Positions 49,562-58,097 of a DNA stretch of 64,000 nucleotides are shown here, in pieces; the stretch's first letter is position 1, and each line of letters starts with the position of its first letter. Made by a program: the position numbers and the translations under genes. The notes under the pieces were generated by a model. The model saw nothing but the letters and a program-made list of their open reading frames with translations. It did not search any database and was not told the DNA's origin. Source of the DNA: Haloechinothrix halophila YIM 93223 (GTDB lineage: Bacteria; Actinomycetota; Actinomycetes; Mycobacteriales; Pseudonocardiaceae); the NCBI RefSeq assembly GCF_000504245.1, contig NZ_KI632509.1:2647751-2711750 (forward strand), in the 5' to 3' direction.

Positions 49562-51438
49562 GGGTAAGTACCCGTCTGGTGCGTGCCCGACTCGCGCGGC
49601 CCACTCGATGAGGCCAGCGCGAAACCGTCGGGCCCGACCGGCACTTCCCCGTGGCGCACCGCCGTGATGTGGTCACGAATGCGTGGCCAGTCGCTGCGCT
49701 CTTTCACGTCCACCGTGTATCCGAGAACCGGGTCGAGGTGGCGGTGGATCACCAGCACTCGGCCGCGTCGGATGCGGCGCACATCGCCGGGTCGGTAGGT
49801 CGGGACGGTCTCGGTGCCGACCGCAGTGCGGCCTGGACTGAAAGCCCCGGTGGATTGCTGTTGATAACGACGCCGTTCGTGGTGGCCGGTCAACATGGAC
49901 ACCCATTCCAGGGTCCGCTGGTCCTTGATCCCGCCCCACACGCTCAGCGTCGTTGTGTTGTCCAATAGCTGGCGTGTGCGCTGCGGGGTGAACGCGTCCT
50001 CGAGCGCAGCCATGGACTGCGCACCCCAGTGGATCAGCACGCCTCGACCAGCGGAATCGGAGATGATGTCCGGAAGTTGCGGCACCGGGGTCGCGTTTGT
50101 CAACTCGTCCAGAATCGCGGTGCAGGGCGGGTCCAGGCGCCGGTGGGGTGTGTGCGGAGTTATCTCCTGCGCGGTGGTCAGCCAGTGCTCGACGAACGCG
50201 GTCAGGATCGGCGCGACCTGCGCGGCTTGGTGTTGTCCGGCGATGATGTAGAGCGAGCCGTGCTGGGCGATGAACCTGCGAACGTCCAAGCCTTCGCCTG
50301 GGCGAGGGGTGCACAGCCTCCGCAGCCGCTGGTCCATCAGCGGCTCGACGACCCGGCGCACCGACATCCACACCGCATCCGACGTCTCGGCGACCATGCC
50401 GATCTCACTGCGCAGGTTGCGGGCGTGCTCGACGTATCCCGCCTGCTGGAGCAACTTCACCGGCTCCTGGTCGGTGGGGCTGGACATCGCCCACCGCACC
50501 AGATCCCCAACGTCGCGGTGATGGATGGCCGCAGCGAGCAAATACGCCTGCAACACTACCTTCGCTCGGTCCCTGAACACCTTGTCGTTGCCGCCGACGT
50601 GCGCCAGCCCGACCGAGGCGGCTTCCACCATCGTGTGCGCGCGGCGGTAGGCGACGTCGGTGTCCTCGCATCCCTCGATCGGTGACCAGAACAGCTGCGC
50701 GGGCCAGGGAACCGCGCCAGTCGCGTCGTAGACCAGCACTGGTCCACCGTGGAACCGCATCGTGCGCAGCAATGCGGAGAACTCCAGCAGGTCCGGCTTC
50801 GTGGTCGAACACAGCAGCGCGCCGGGGGCGTCGATGGCCTTGTGCACTAGATCGCGGCGTGACTTACCGGACTGGGTCGGCGCGAGCGTGCCTGTCGGGG
50901 ACTCCAGCGGCGTGCACATCGGCAGCCGATGTGGGGACAGGTGCAGCGGCGCGGCGACCTCCTTGAGCGGTGCCCGACGCACCTGCCCCGGCGGCAGGCC
51001 CGGCCGAGTCCACTCGGCGGTCCTGCGGGCTGCGGATACGGACAGCTCCTGCCGGATGTCCTCGCGGGTGGCGTGTCCGGCCTGCGTTGGGCCGATTCGT
51101 CGCCACAATGGCACCGCGACGCCGAGCACGGCCCCAACCTCGAGCACCAGCAGCAACACGATGATCGACCAGTACCAACCCGTCCGCCCGGATAGCGCGC
51201 GCGACCAGGGCGGTCCGAGTGCGTCGCCTGGCTGCCCGGGGTTCGTCATGATGCCGAACACCCCGGACGGCCAGGATCCCACGCCCGGCATCGACCACGG
51301 TCCCCCGACCAGCGTGGTCGTCACGGCGACTCCGAGCATCAACACGCCGGTCAGGGCGATGAGCATTGTCAGCACGGCGATCAACAGCCCTATCAGGGCC
51401 AGGTCTCGATCGGTCGTGGGTGAGATGGTCTGCCTCAT
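49558..51438 (-). CDS. VirD4/TraG-like type IV coupling ATPase
   Basis: 626 aa, ATG 51438 with GAGGGA nine bases upstream. Two N-terminal membrane segments (DLALIGLLIAVLTMLIALTG; TGWYWSIIVLLLVLEVGAVL) precede the ATPase domain: Walker A LAPTQSGKSRRD near residue 186, DAPGALLCSTTKPDLL, Walker B TAILDELTNA near 440, and the sensor-like VLIHWGAQSMAALEDAF. It should deliver the relaxase-DNA complex to the secretion channel at the inner membrane. It ends in an ATGA overlap with the DUF4913 gene. Confidence 0.9.
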   Translation of the reverse strand: MRQTISPTTDRDLALIGLLIAVLTMLIALTGVLMLGVAVTTTLVGGPWSMPGVGSWPSGVFGIMTNPGQPGDALGPPWSRALSGRTGWYWSIIVLLLVLEVGAVLGVAVPLWRRIGPTQAGHATREDIRQELSVSAARRTAEWTRPGLPPGQVRRAPLKEVAAPLHLSPHRLPMCTPLESPTGTLAPTQSGKSRRDLVHKAIDAPGALLCSTTKPDLLEFSALLRTMRFHGGPVLVYDATGAVPWPAQLFWSPIEGCEDTDVAYRRAHTMVEAASVGLAHVGGNDKVFRDRAKVVLQAYLLAAAIHHRDVGDLVRWAMSSPTDQEPVKLLQQAGYVEHARNLRSEIGMVAETSDAVWMSVRRVVEPLMDQRLRRLCTPRPGEGLDVRRFIAQHGSLYIIAGQHQAAQVAPILTAFVEHWLTTAQEITPHTPHRRLDPPCTAILDELTNATPVPQLPDIISDSAGRGVLIHWGAQSMAALEDAFTPQRTRQLLDNTTTLSVWGGIKDQRTLEWVSMLTGHHERRRYQQQSTGAFSPGRTAVGTETVPTYRPGDVRRIRRGRVLVIHRHLDPVLGYTVDVKERSDWPRIRDHITAVRHGEVPVGPDGFALASSSGPRESGTHQTGTYP

Positions 51439-51451
51439 GTCCGTGAGTCCC

Positions 51452-52600
51452 TCAGCGTGATGGTGCATGATCGCCGCCAACAGCGATGCGTCGGATAGCC
51501 ACGACGTTGGGTGCCCAGGCATCGAAAGTTTCGAGGATCACGCCCGTTGAGCTGTCGTAGGCGTTGACCACGACGCCGTGCCCGGCGTACATCCCGACGT
51601 GGCGTGGATTGGTGGGTGAGCCGAGGCTGCCGGGGATGAACAGCAGATCACCGGGTTGGATCTGGTTCAGTGATCCCACCGCCACGCCGTCGTGGCGCTG
51701 CGTGGTGGTGGTGCGTGAGATTCCGACGCCAGCGTTCGCCCACGCGGCCTGCATCAAGCCGGAGCAGTCGAAGGCATCTGGTCCGGTGGCGCCCCAGACA
51801 TAGGGCTTGCCTAGCTGGGCAAGGGCATAGGACACGGCAGCGGACTGCGCTGGGTCAATGGGCAGCTGGAAGTCGTTAGGGAGCTTCTGGGGGTCGAGTG
51901 GCAGGTCCGACCCGCCCTGGTCTGGGCATCCGCCGTGGGTGAGATTGACTTGCTGCATCGGTGATGTCTGGCCCGGCGGCGCTGGGGGTACTGGGTTGTC
52001 CGGGCCCTGCCAGTAGCGGGCGACGATCTCCGCGGCGACGGGTTCTTGCGGGGCGTAGCGGTCAGGAAAGCCGGATCGTTGAACAGCTTGCGCAGCCACG
52101 CCCGGCGGCATGGTGTGCCAGCCGGGTAGTGCGATCAGGTGGTCATAGAACGTGTTGGCGGCATACGGCGGGTGCAGGATTTCCTCGCGCGATCCCCAAC
52201 CCTGGCTAGGCCGCTGCTGAAACAACCCCAGGGAATCGCGGTCACCGTAGGACAGATTGCGCAGCTGCGACTCCACCATCGCGGCCGAGACCGCGATGAC
52301 CGCGGCCCGCTTGGGCAGCGTGCGCCGGACCGCGATGGTGACGATGGTTTGCGCGTTGGTCAGCTGCTCCCCCGTCCATTGCTGGTTACCGATGTGTTGG
52401 GTGCTGCCGCCCGGTCCGAAGTCGGCCAACGGATGCTGAAAGCCGCAGTTGGCCTCCGCGGCAGCAGTGACGCCGATGGCACTGCCTTGCGTCGCCATGA
52501 AGACCGTGCCCAACAACAGCGCGGGCATGACGAGCACGAGGTAGACCGCCAGGGCGATCCCGGCGATCAGAGCGGTCTTGACGCCCCCAGCGGTACCCAT
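51452..52600 (-). CDS. Membrane-anchored NlpC/P60 peptidoglycan hydrolase (VirB1-like role)
   Basis: 382 aa. One N-terminal membrane segment (TALIAGIALAVYLVLVMPAL), then a lysozyme/transglycosylase-like region with AVIAVSAAMVESQLRNLSYG and SLGLFQQRPSQGWGS (about 100-160), then an NlpC/P60 domain (about 255-365) with GKPYVWGATGPDAFDCSGLM (catalytic Cys) and NPRHVGMYAG (catalytic His). It probably opens the cell wall for the transfer channel. Starts at ATG 52600, three bases after the VirB4-like stop, and ends 13 bases before the coupling-protein start. Confidence 0.9.
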   Translation of the reverse strand: MGTAGGVKTALIAGIALAVYLVLVMPALLLGTVFMATQGSAIGVTAAAEANCGFQHPLADFGPGGSTQHIGNQQWTGEQLTNAQTIVTIAVRRTLPKRAAVIAVSAAMVESQLRNLSYGDRDSLGLFQQRPSQGWGSREEILHPPYAANTFYDHLIALPGWHTMPPGVAAQAVQRSGFPDRYAPQEPVAAEIVARYWQGPDNPVPPAPPGQTSPMQQVNLTHGGCPDQGGSDLPLDPQKLPNDFQLPIDPAQSAAVSYALAQLGKPYVWGATGPDAFDCSGLMQAAWANAGVGISRTTTTQRHDGVAVGSLNQIQPGDLLFIPGSLGSPTNPRHVGMYAGHGVVVNAYDSSTGVILETFDAWAPNVVAIRRIAVGGDHAPSR

Positions 52601-52603
52601 CGG

Positions 52604-54109
52604 CTATTCCGCCTGCCGTGTGCGCAACTGCGCGTTCGTGTCGAAGATCCGCTTCTCAGCGCGCGAGAGCACGGTCTGAACCTTGTAGCCGGGGTTGTTC
52701 TCGATCTTCCACAGCGCCCGGCCGACACGCTCCATGGCCCAGTCGGCGGTGACGTCCTGTTCGCGCTCGCTCAGGGCGAAGTCCTCGGCGAGCTCGTCGG
52801 CCACCCTAGTGCTCTGTCCGAAGAGGATTCTGGTTGAGCACAGGGCGAGCAAGTCCTTGGCGATGGCCACTTCCTGCGAGCCGAACGCGCCCACCGACAA
52901 CGGGTCGGACGGCTTGTGCATGACCAGGATCTGGATCTTCTTCTCCGCGCGCGACAGCCGCAGATCGGAGTCCACGGCTTGCACCGCGCGCAGCCCGAGC
53001 CGCATCTGCCGCCACACCTCGTCGCGCACCACGATGCGGATCTCGCCGTCGTCCTGGAGGTCGGTGACCATCGACGACCACGACCCAAGGCAGGTCAGCG
53101 CGACGGCCACGGCCTGATCGCCGCGGGAGCGCAGCAGCGACAGATCCATCGACTGCACCGGGGCGTCCCAGTCGAGCTCGAAGTTGGTCTGCTCGTCGAA
53201 CAGACCCGACAGTGGCCCGCTGATCAGGTTGCCGAGCGCGTCGGTGATCGGGCGCAGCGCGTCGAGGAACTGCCGGCGGTCGGCGAAGCGCATCCCATCC
53301 CAGAGCTCCTGGTCCGGATCGGCGAGCTGGCGCTGCACGTCGGGAATGGTCACCGGGGTCAGCGCGGTGTAGCCGTCGTGCGCCCCGACCAGCCGCCGCA
53401 GCACCGCCGAGAGCACGGCCTCATCGGTCACCGTCGGCCGGTAACCCTGCGCCTCGGCCAGCGCGACCAGCAGTTTCACCCACCGGCCGAGCACGCCCTC
53501 GAGCTCTTCACGCTGCCGCGCGACCGACCAGCCGTCCCACCGCGTGCGCAACGGCCCGAGGTCGAGGGCGTTGAGCCGCGCCTGGCTGCCGCGGCCCAGC
53601 GCGATCGGCGTGATGCCCAGCGCCCGCAGCAACGGCGAGTACTCTCCTTTGACGTCCCCGCTGATCAGGGTCTTGACCCCGAACAACATCATCCGCAGCA
53701 GAAACGCGACGACGGTGCTGGACTTGCCGCGGCCCGGCTCGCCGAACACCACGCAATTCGGGTTGGTGGCCAACCCGCGCAACACCCACTCGATGGGGTG
53801 GGCGTAGAACGCGCCGCCGCTCAACGTGTCGTAACCGATGCGGGCGCCCACTGCGGGAATGCCGTTGGCGGCCAGCAGCGGGAACAGCCCGCCGATCTCC
53901 GAGGTGGCCGCTTGGTAGACCGCCAGCGGCGCTTCCACTGGCGACCAGCCCTCGCCGGGCAGGGTGCGACCGCGCCGCGGCGCGATCGGCCGGTTGACCC
54001 GGTCCCGGCCGCGGCGCTTGTTCTCCTCGGGTGGTTTCGTCGTCGGCGGGGCGCCGAAGGCACCGAGCAGTTCGGCCGCGCTGCGCTCGCCCGTCTTGCT
54101 GCGGCTCAC
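52604..54109 (-). CDS. VirB4/TraC-like conjugation ATPase
   Basis: 501 aa from GTG 54109 with AGGAGG upstream, GTGA overlapping the previous stop. The N-terminal 100 residues are linker. Then GGAFYAHPIEWVLRGL and Walker A VVFGEPGRGKSSTVVAFLLR (about 118-137), GDVKGEYSPLLRALG, a long helical part, MDLSLLRSRGDQAVAVALTC, Walker B region RIVVRDEVWRQM, and MHKPSDP with SRILFGQ-type strands. It powers channel assembly or substrate translocation. Shorter than Gram-negative VirB4 because the N-terminal half is carried by the SCO6880-type gene before it. Confidence 0.88.
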   Translation of the reverse strand: MSRSKTGERSAAELLGAFGAPPTTKPPEENKRRGRDRVNRPIAPRRGRTLPGEGWSPVEAPLAVYQAATSEIGGLFPLLAANGIPAVGARIGYDTLSGGAFYAHPIEWVLRGLATNPNCVVFGEPGRGKSSTVVAFLLRMMLFGVKTLISGDVKGEYSPLLRALGITPIALGRGSQARLNALDLGPLRTRWDGWSVARQREELEGVLGRWVKLLVALAEAQGYRPTVTDEAVLSAVLRRLVGAHDGYTALTPVTIPDVQRQLADPDQELWDGMRFADRRQFLDALRPITDALGNLISGPLSGLFDEQTNFELDWDAPVQSMDLSLLRSRGDQAVAVALTCLGSWSSMVTDLQDDGEIRIVVRDEVWRQMRLGLRAVQAVDSDLRLSRAEKKIQILVMHKPSDPLSVGAFGSQEVAIAKDLLALCSTRILFGQSTRVADELAEDFALSEREQDVTADWAMERVGRALWKIENNPGYKVQTVLSRAEKRIFDTNAQLRTRQAE

Positions 54110-55617
54110 AGCAGACCTCCTCGCTGGCGGGGCAGTCCGACCCCGACCGGCAGCACGGCCACCACGAACGTCGAGTCCTGGGCGAGGTCGAGCCGGAGCA
54201 GCCGGAACCGGCCGGAGGCGTCGTTCTCCAGGTGCGCAGCGTGGTCCTCGATGTTCCAGGTCCGGGGCACCGTGACCGAGGCCGCGACAGCGAAACGCAC
54301 CACGCTGTGGCCGGCGGCGACCGCCCGTTCCTGTGCACGGGCACCGGACGCCTCACGCTCGTCCATTGCGGTGGTGTTGAAACCCTTGCTGCGCTTCCAG
54401 TCGGTCATCACGTTCGACCGAAACCGGTTGCCCTGGACCGCGCGGTGCGCCCGACGGGAGTCCAGCACCTCGTAGTGGATCGCCAGCGTGCGCCGCTCCC
54501 CCGCGGTACGCACCGCCAGCAGCGGCCCTAGTGACCCGAACACCGTGCCCGCCTCCGGCATCAACACGGTGTAGGCCACGGACGTGAACCCGTCGTGGGT
54601 GTAGGAGCGCGGCGGCGGGGGTGGCGCCTCGGTCGGCCCGGCGGCCGCCTTCTCCAGGCCCCGTCCAGGCACGCCGCGTTCGTGCGCGGTGGCCAGCACC
54701 GCGCGGGCGGCCGGGTTGAACCCGGTGCGCAGGGCCTCGGCCATGCCGGCGCCGTCCAGCCACTCCACGGTCTGCACGCCGAGCGCCTTGAGCGGGTCCT
54801 CCAGGCCGTCAAGCACCCGATAGAGCGCGTGCGCCCGGCCGGCCACCCCGCCGCCGGCAGCGGCCGCAGGCTTGCGCAGTTTGGCCTCTGGGCCGGACAC
54901 GGTGACGAACAGTTCGTGCCGGACGCTGACGTTGCCGATGGTGCGGTCGAGCTCGTTGGAGGCCTGCCGGGACAGGCCTGGAGCGTCGGGCACCTCGTGG
55001 TCGCCGCGCCACACCTCGTACTCAGTGCCGTCGTCGGGAACCGTGCGCACCAGCAGGCACATCCGGTCGATGACCTCGCGGTGCCCCAGCGACAACAGCA
55101 GGTTCCCGAGCCGGGAGGCGAGCCGTTCGCACTGCTCGGTGGACAGCATCCCGACCCCGGAATGGGTCAGGCGGGCCGTTGCGCCCCACCGGCCTTCGGC
55201 GGTGTCGTGGATCAGGCACACCCGCCCGGCGTCCTTGAACTGCGGGCCGTCCGGGAAGCTGATGCGCTGGAGCACACCGGGCAAGTCGGGTTCGTCCGGG
55301 TCGACCGAGGCGCCGGCGGCGGCTTTGGACTGCCACCGCGACCAGCCGGTGACGATGCCGACTTGGTACAGCACCAGGTGCCACAGCCAGCGCAACGCCG
55401 GACGGCCCCGGACCGGGACCATGACCAGTGCGGCGATGGTGCCGCAGATCAGCAGCAGGATCGCCGCGTCGGCGAACTGGCCCGCAGAGACCGTCCACAA
55501 CACCGGCACCGACAGCGCGATGCACACCAGCACCTGCACCGGGGTCAAGCCCATGATCCAGCCGGAGTGCTCACGCCGGTTGAGCCCGCGGTAGATGCGA
55601 GGCATGGCCGAGGTCAT
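54106..55617 (-). CDS. SCO6880-type (PrgI/VirB4-N-like) membrane protein
   Basis: 503 aa, ATG 55617. An N-terminal PrgI-like part with two membrane helices (VQVLVCIALSVPVLWTVSAG; ADAAILLLICGTIAALVMVP) is followed by a large cytoplasmic region resembling the N-terminal half of VirB4: QRISFPDGPQFKDAGRVCLI, SVRHELFVTVSGPEAKLRKP, AHYEVLDS-like segments and RFRSNVMTDWKRSKGFNTTA. In actinobacterial systems this protein and the next ATPase together make the VirB3/VirB4-like unit. Start and stop overlap both neighbours. Confidence 0.85.
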   Translation of the reverse strand: MTSAMPRIYRGLNRREHSGWIMGLTPVQVLVCIALSVPVLWTVSAGQFADAAILLLICGTIAALVMVPVRGRPALRWLWHLVLYQVGIVTGWSRWQSKAAAGASVDPDEPDLPGVLQRISFPDGPQFKDAGRVCLIHDTAEGRWGATARLTHSGVGMLSTEQCERLASRLGNLLLSLGHREVIDRMCLLVRTVPDDGTEYEVWRGDHEVPDAPGLSRQASNELDRTIGNVSVRHELFVTVSGPEAKLRKPAAAAGGGVAGRAHALYRVLDGLEDPLKALGVQTVEWLDGAGMAEALRTGFNPAARAVLATAHERGVPGRGLEKAAAGPTEAPPPPPRSYTHDGFTSVAYTVLMPEAGTVFGSLGPLLAVRTAGERRTLAIHYEVLDSRRAHRAVQGNRFRSNVMTDWKRSKGFNTTAMDEREASGARAQERAVAAGHSVVRFAVAASVTVPRTWNIEDHAAHLENDASGRFRLLRLDLAQDSTFVVAVLPVGVGLPRQRGGLL

Positions 55618-56954
55618 ACGATCACCGCCGCTTCTTCTGCTTCACCGGCCGCGGCGCCTCCGCCGCCACTGCCGCCGGACTTCGGACCAGACCCGCCGTC
55701 CCCGCCGTGCGGGGGTGAGGGCTGGCCACCGCCGCTGTCGGGCGGTTCGGGAGGTGGCGGGTCCTCGTCGCCGCTGCCGGCGCCGCCGGGGCCACTGCTG
55801 CGGCTGGAGGACACGACCTGCCCGCTGTTGGCCGGCGATGGAGCTGCCGCGCTGCCGTCCGCGTTACCGCCACCGGTGCCTCCGGTGCTCTGACTGGAGG
55901 CCGAATCCTGGTCGTCGCCGTCGGCGGAGTTGCCGACCCCGGACTTGTCCATCGAGCCGCCTGCGTGGTCGGCGATCGCCTCGTCGAACCGGCTGGTGTT
56001 GGCGTCTTCCTGCGCGCCACCGCCTCCGCCGCCTCCGGCCGCGCCAGCGGCGAGTATGGCGGGGTTGTTCGAGCCGTAGGAGTCGACTCCGACCCCGGAC
56101 AGCGCGTCGCGGAAAGCCGCGCCGGCGTCGGATTCGGGGTCGATGAACGCGAACAATCTAAAAAGGACAAACGGTGCCAGCAGGGAGATGACCAGCACGC
56201 CGACCCCAGCCAGCAGGCCCGACAAGCCTTCGGAGCCGCCGGCGATGGCCACGCCGAGCACCAGCGTCATCGCTAGGACCGGTTTCATCGCGATGCAGGC
56301 CAGAAGCCATCGGCAGGTCTTCCAAAACCAGCTCGCGGTGACGTTGGCCAGCAGGCCCGCTGCGACGATCGGGATCGTAGCCACCAGCACGTAGATCGCG
56401 GCTTCGCGAAACAGCATCTCGAGCACGTAGCCGATCGCGGCCGGGAGCACCCCGATGAACGCACAGATGCCAAGCACGACTGCCGTGACGCCGTCGACCG
56501 CAGCGTCCCCGAAGCTGGTGTGGTCAAGCGCGTCAGTGAAGTTCTTGCTCTGGAGTCCGTACTGGAGGATGCCGGTGGTCAGCCCGTCTACCGCGGCCAG
56601 GAACCCGGCGACCATACCGACGGTGACCGCGAGCGCGATGCCGTACTGCACCGGGCCGCTGACGAGCCGGATGAACCCGCGGCCTCCGCGCAGGTTGGTC
56701 ATGATGAGCTGCCAGAAGAACAGCCCCAAGGCCATGACGCCGCTGATCCAGAGCATCATCGGCCACAGGATCGAGACCGGGCCGGTTCGGGTGTCCACGG
56801 AGAACACCGAGAACTGATCGGCCAGGGAGAACGCGGTGCGCAGCACAGCCAGGCTGGCATCCCAGATCGCCTTCATGGCGGACTCGAAAGCGCTGGCGAT
56901 CATCTCTTTGAGCGCGCCGCCCATGGCGTCGCCGATGTCGTCGAAGGGCCACAT
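55614..56954 (-). CDS. VirB6/TrbL-like multi-pass channel protein
   Basis: 446 aa, ATG 56954. Residues 1-60 are amphipathic. About six to seven membrane helices follow to residue 290 (for example PMMLWISGVMALGLFFWQLI, VQYGIALAVTVGMVAGFLAA, VLGICAFIGVLPAAIGYVLE, SLLAPFVLFRLFAFI). The last 130 residues are Gly/Ser/Asp/Pro low complexity. It probably forms the inner-membrane channel. Stop overlaps the next ATG (ATGA). Confidence 0.87.
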   Translation of the reverse strand: MWPFDDIGDAMGGALKEMIASAFESAMKAIWDASLAVLRTAFSLADQFSVFSVDTRTGPVSILWPMMLWISGVMALGLFFWQLIMTNLRGGRGFIRLVSGPVQYGIALAVTVGMVAGFLAAVDGLTTGILQYGLQSKNFTDALDHTSFGDAAVDGVTAVVLGICAFIGVLPAAIGYVLEMLFREAAIYVLVATIPIVAAGLLANVTASWFWKTCRWLLACIAMKPVLAMTLVLGVAIAGGSEGLSGLLAGVGVLVISLLAPFVLFRLFAFIDPESDAGAAFRDALSGVGVDSYGSNNPAILAAGAAGGGGGGGAQEDANTSRFDEAIADHAGGSMDKSGVGNSADGDDQDSASSQSTGGTGGGNADGSAAAPSPANSGQVVSSSRSSGPGGAGSGDEDPPPPEPPDSGGGQPSPPHGGDGGSGPKSGGSGGGGAAAGEAEEAAVIV

Positions 56955-56956
56955 GG

Positions 56957-57793
56957 CTAGCTCAGCTCCCGGTAGCCGGCCTTGACGGCGTCGGCGCTGC
57001 CCGGCCAGGCGCTCGGTGCTGGCGCGGCCAACGTGCCTGCCGCGATCCGCCAGGCGATTCCGGTCCAGCGCATCGCCTGGCAGTCTCCGACACCGGCGGT
57101 CACGACCTGGCCTTGATAGTCCACCGAGAACTGACCGAGCACGCACACCACGACGTAGGTGCCGTCGGTGGCGGTGCCTTTGACCTGACCGTGGTTGACC
57201 TCGAAGGCGGCCGACAGTCCACTGACCGATCCCGTCGCGGGAAGCTCGGCGGTCGCTCGGAGCCTGGTCAGCAGCGAGAACAAGCCCGTTGAGTCGGGAT
57301 CGGGAGCGCCTGCCCGTGACATATCCCTGTAGGCCCGGGCATAGACCTGCGGATCACCGGCGGCCAGTGCCGTCTCGTTGAGCGCCTTGAGCTGCCCGAG
57401 TGCGCCTTCCGGCGTGGGCGGGAACCCGCCAGGAATCCACCGCGCAGCAGTCACCCGGGGCTCGGGAACGTCGATCTCCGGACCTGCCGTCGCGGTGGTC
57501 ATCGCCTGCGGCTGCGCTGCCTGGGCGGGCAACCGCACCATCGGACGTGCAGCCAGTGCGCGCTCCTCCGCATCGGTGTCGTTTGGTGTGACCGGCGTTG
57601 AGCTGCTCGACGCCGCCGATGAGGTAGCTGGTGCGGCTGGTGTTGCCGACGTCGTGTTGTCCGGGCAGGTCACACGGTGTGTGATCACCACTATGGCGAT
57701 CCCGGTCACTACCGCAACGATCAGTACAGCGATGCCCGCCAAGGTCACTCCCGCGCGGTTTCGGGCCCGGTGTTCGGTAGGTGCCGACGTCAT
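56957..57793 (-). CDS. VirB8/TcpC-like bitopic transfer protein
   Basis: 278 aa, ATG 57793. One N-terminal membrane helix (VTLAGIAVLIVAVVTGIAIV) is followed by a Ser/Thr/Pro-rich linker (residues 45-100). An extracytoplasmic alpha/beta domain holds IPGGFPPTPEGALGQLKALN, PQVYARAYRDMSRAGAP and a beta end with TYVVVCVLGQFSVDYQGQVV and MRWTGIAWRIAAGT, consistent with an NTF2-like VirB8 fold. A channel scaffold between the pilin-like and VirB6-like genes. Confidence 0.7.
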   Translation of the reverse strand: MTSAPTEHRARNRAGVTLAGIAVLIVAVVTGIAIVVITHRVTCPDNTTSATPAAPATSSAASSSSTPVTPNDTDAEERALAARPMVRLPAQAAQPQAMTTATAGPEIDVPEPRVTAARWIPGGFPPTPEGALGQLKALNETALAAGDPQVYARAYRDMSRAGAPDPDSTGLFSLLTRLRATAELPATGSVSGLSAAFEVNHGQVKGTATDGTYVVVCVLGQFSVDYQGQVVTAGVGDCQAMRWTGIAWRIAAGTLAAPAPSAWPGSADAVKAGYRELS

Positions 57794-57797
57794 CGGA

Positions 57798-58097
57798 TCA
57801 GCCCCCCGTTCCGGCGAAGTGCGAGATGAGTTGGTGTCCGATGCCGTAGAGCAGGGCGCCGCCGAGCGCGCAGAGCATCATGATCACGCCGATGCGGCCG
57901 GCACGGTGGTGATCGACCCACCTGCCGCCCGCCCACACCAGCAGACCGATGAAGAAGCCGACGAGCAAGGCGATGCCCGCGCCCCACTTGGCGTGGCCGA
58001 CCGCTTGCAGGATCTTCTCGCTGCCTGGCGGTGCGACTGGTCCCGGATTCGGGATCTGTTGGGCAATGAACTGGGCTGTTTCGATGTGCTCGATCAT
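57798..58097 (-). CDS. Small two-TM protein (VirB2-pilin-like position)
   Basis: 99 aa, ATG 58097 with AAGGGGG seven bases upstream. Two hydrophobic helices (AGIALLVGFFIGLLVWAGGR and IGVIMMLCALGGALLYGIGH) are separated by a short basic loop (VDHHRAGR), like VirB2/TrbC pilins after their leader. No signal peptide is seen. Its position before the VirB8-like gene supports this, but sequence alone does not prove it. Overlaps the preceding stop by four bases. Confidence 0.68.
   Translation of the reverse strand: MIEHIETAQFIAQQIPNPGPVAPPGSEKILQAVGHAKWGAGIALLVGFFIGLLVWAGGRWVDHHRAGRIGVIMMLCALGGALLYGIGHQLISHFAGTGG

Noticed and set aside
52916-54475. 519-codon open frame on the + strand opposite the VirB4-like gene
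   Set aside because: Complementary-strand shadow: the - strand gene has clear ATPase motifs, a ribosome site and operon overlaps.
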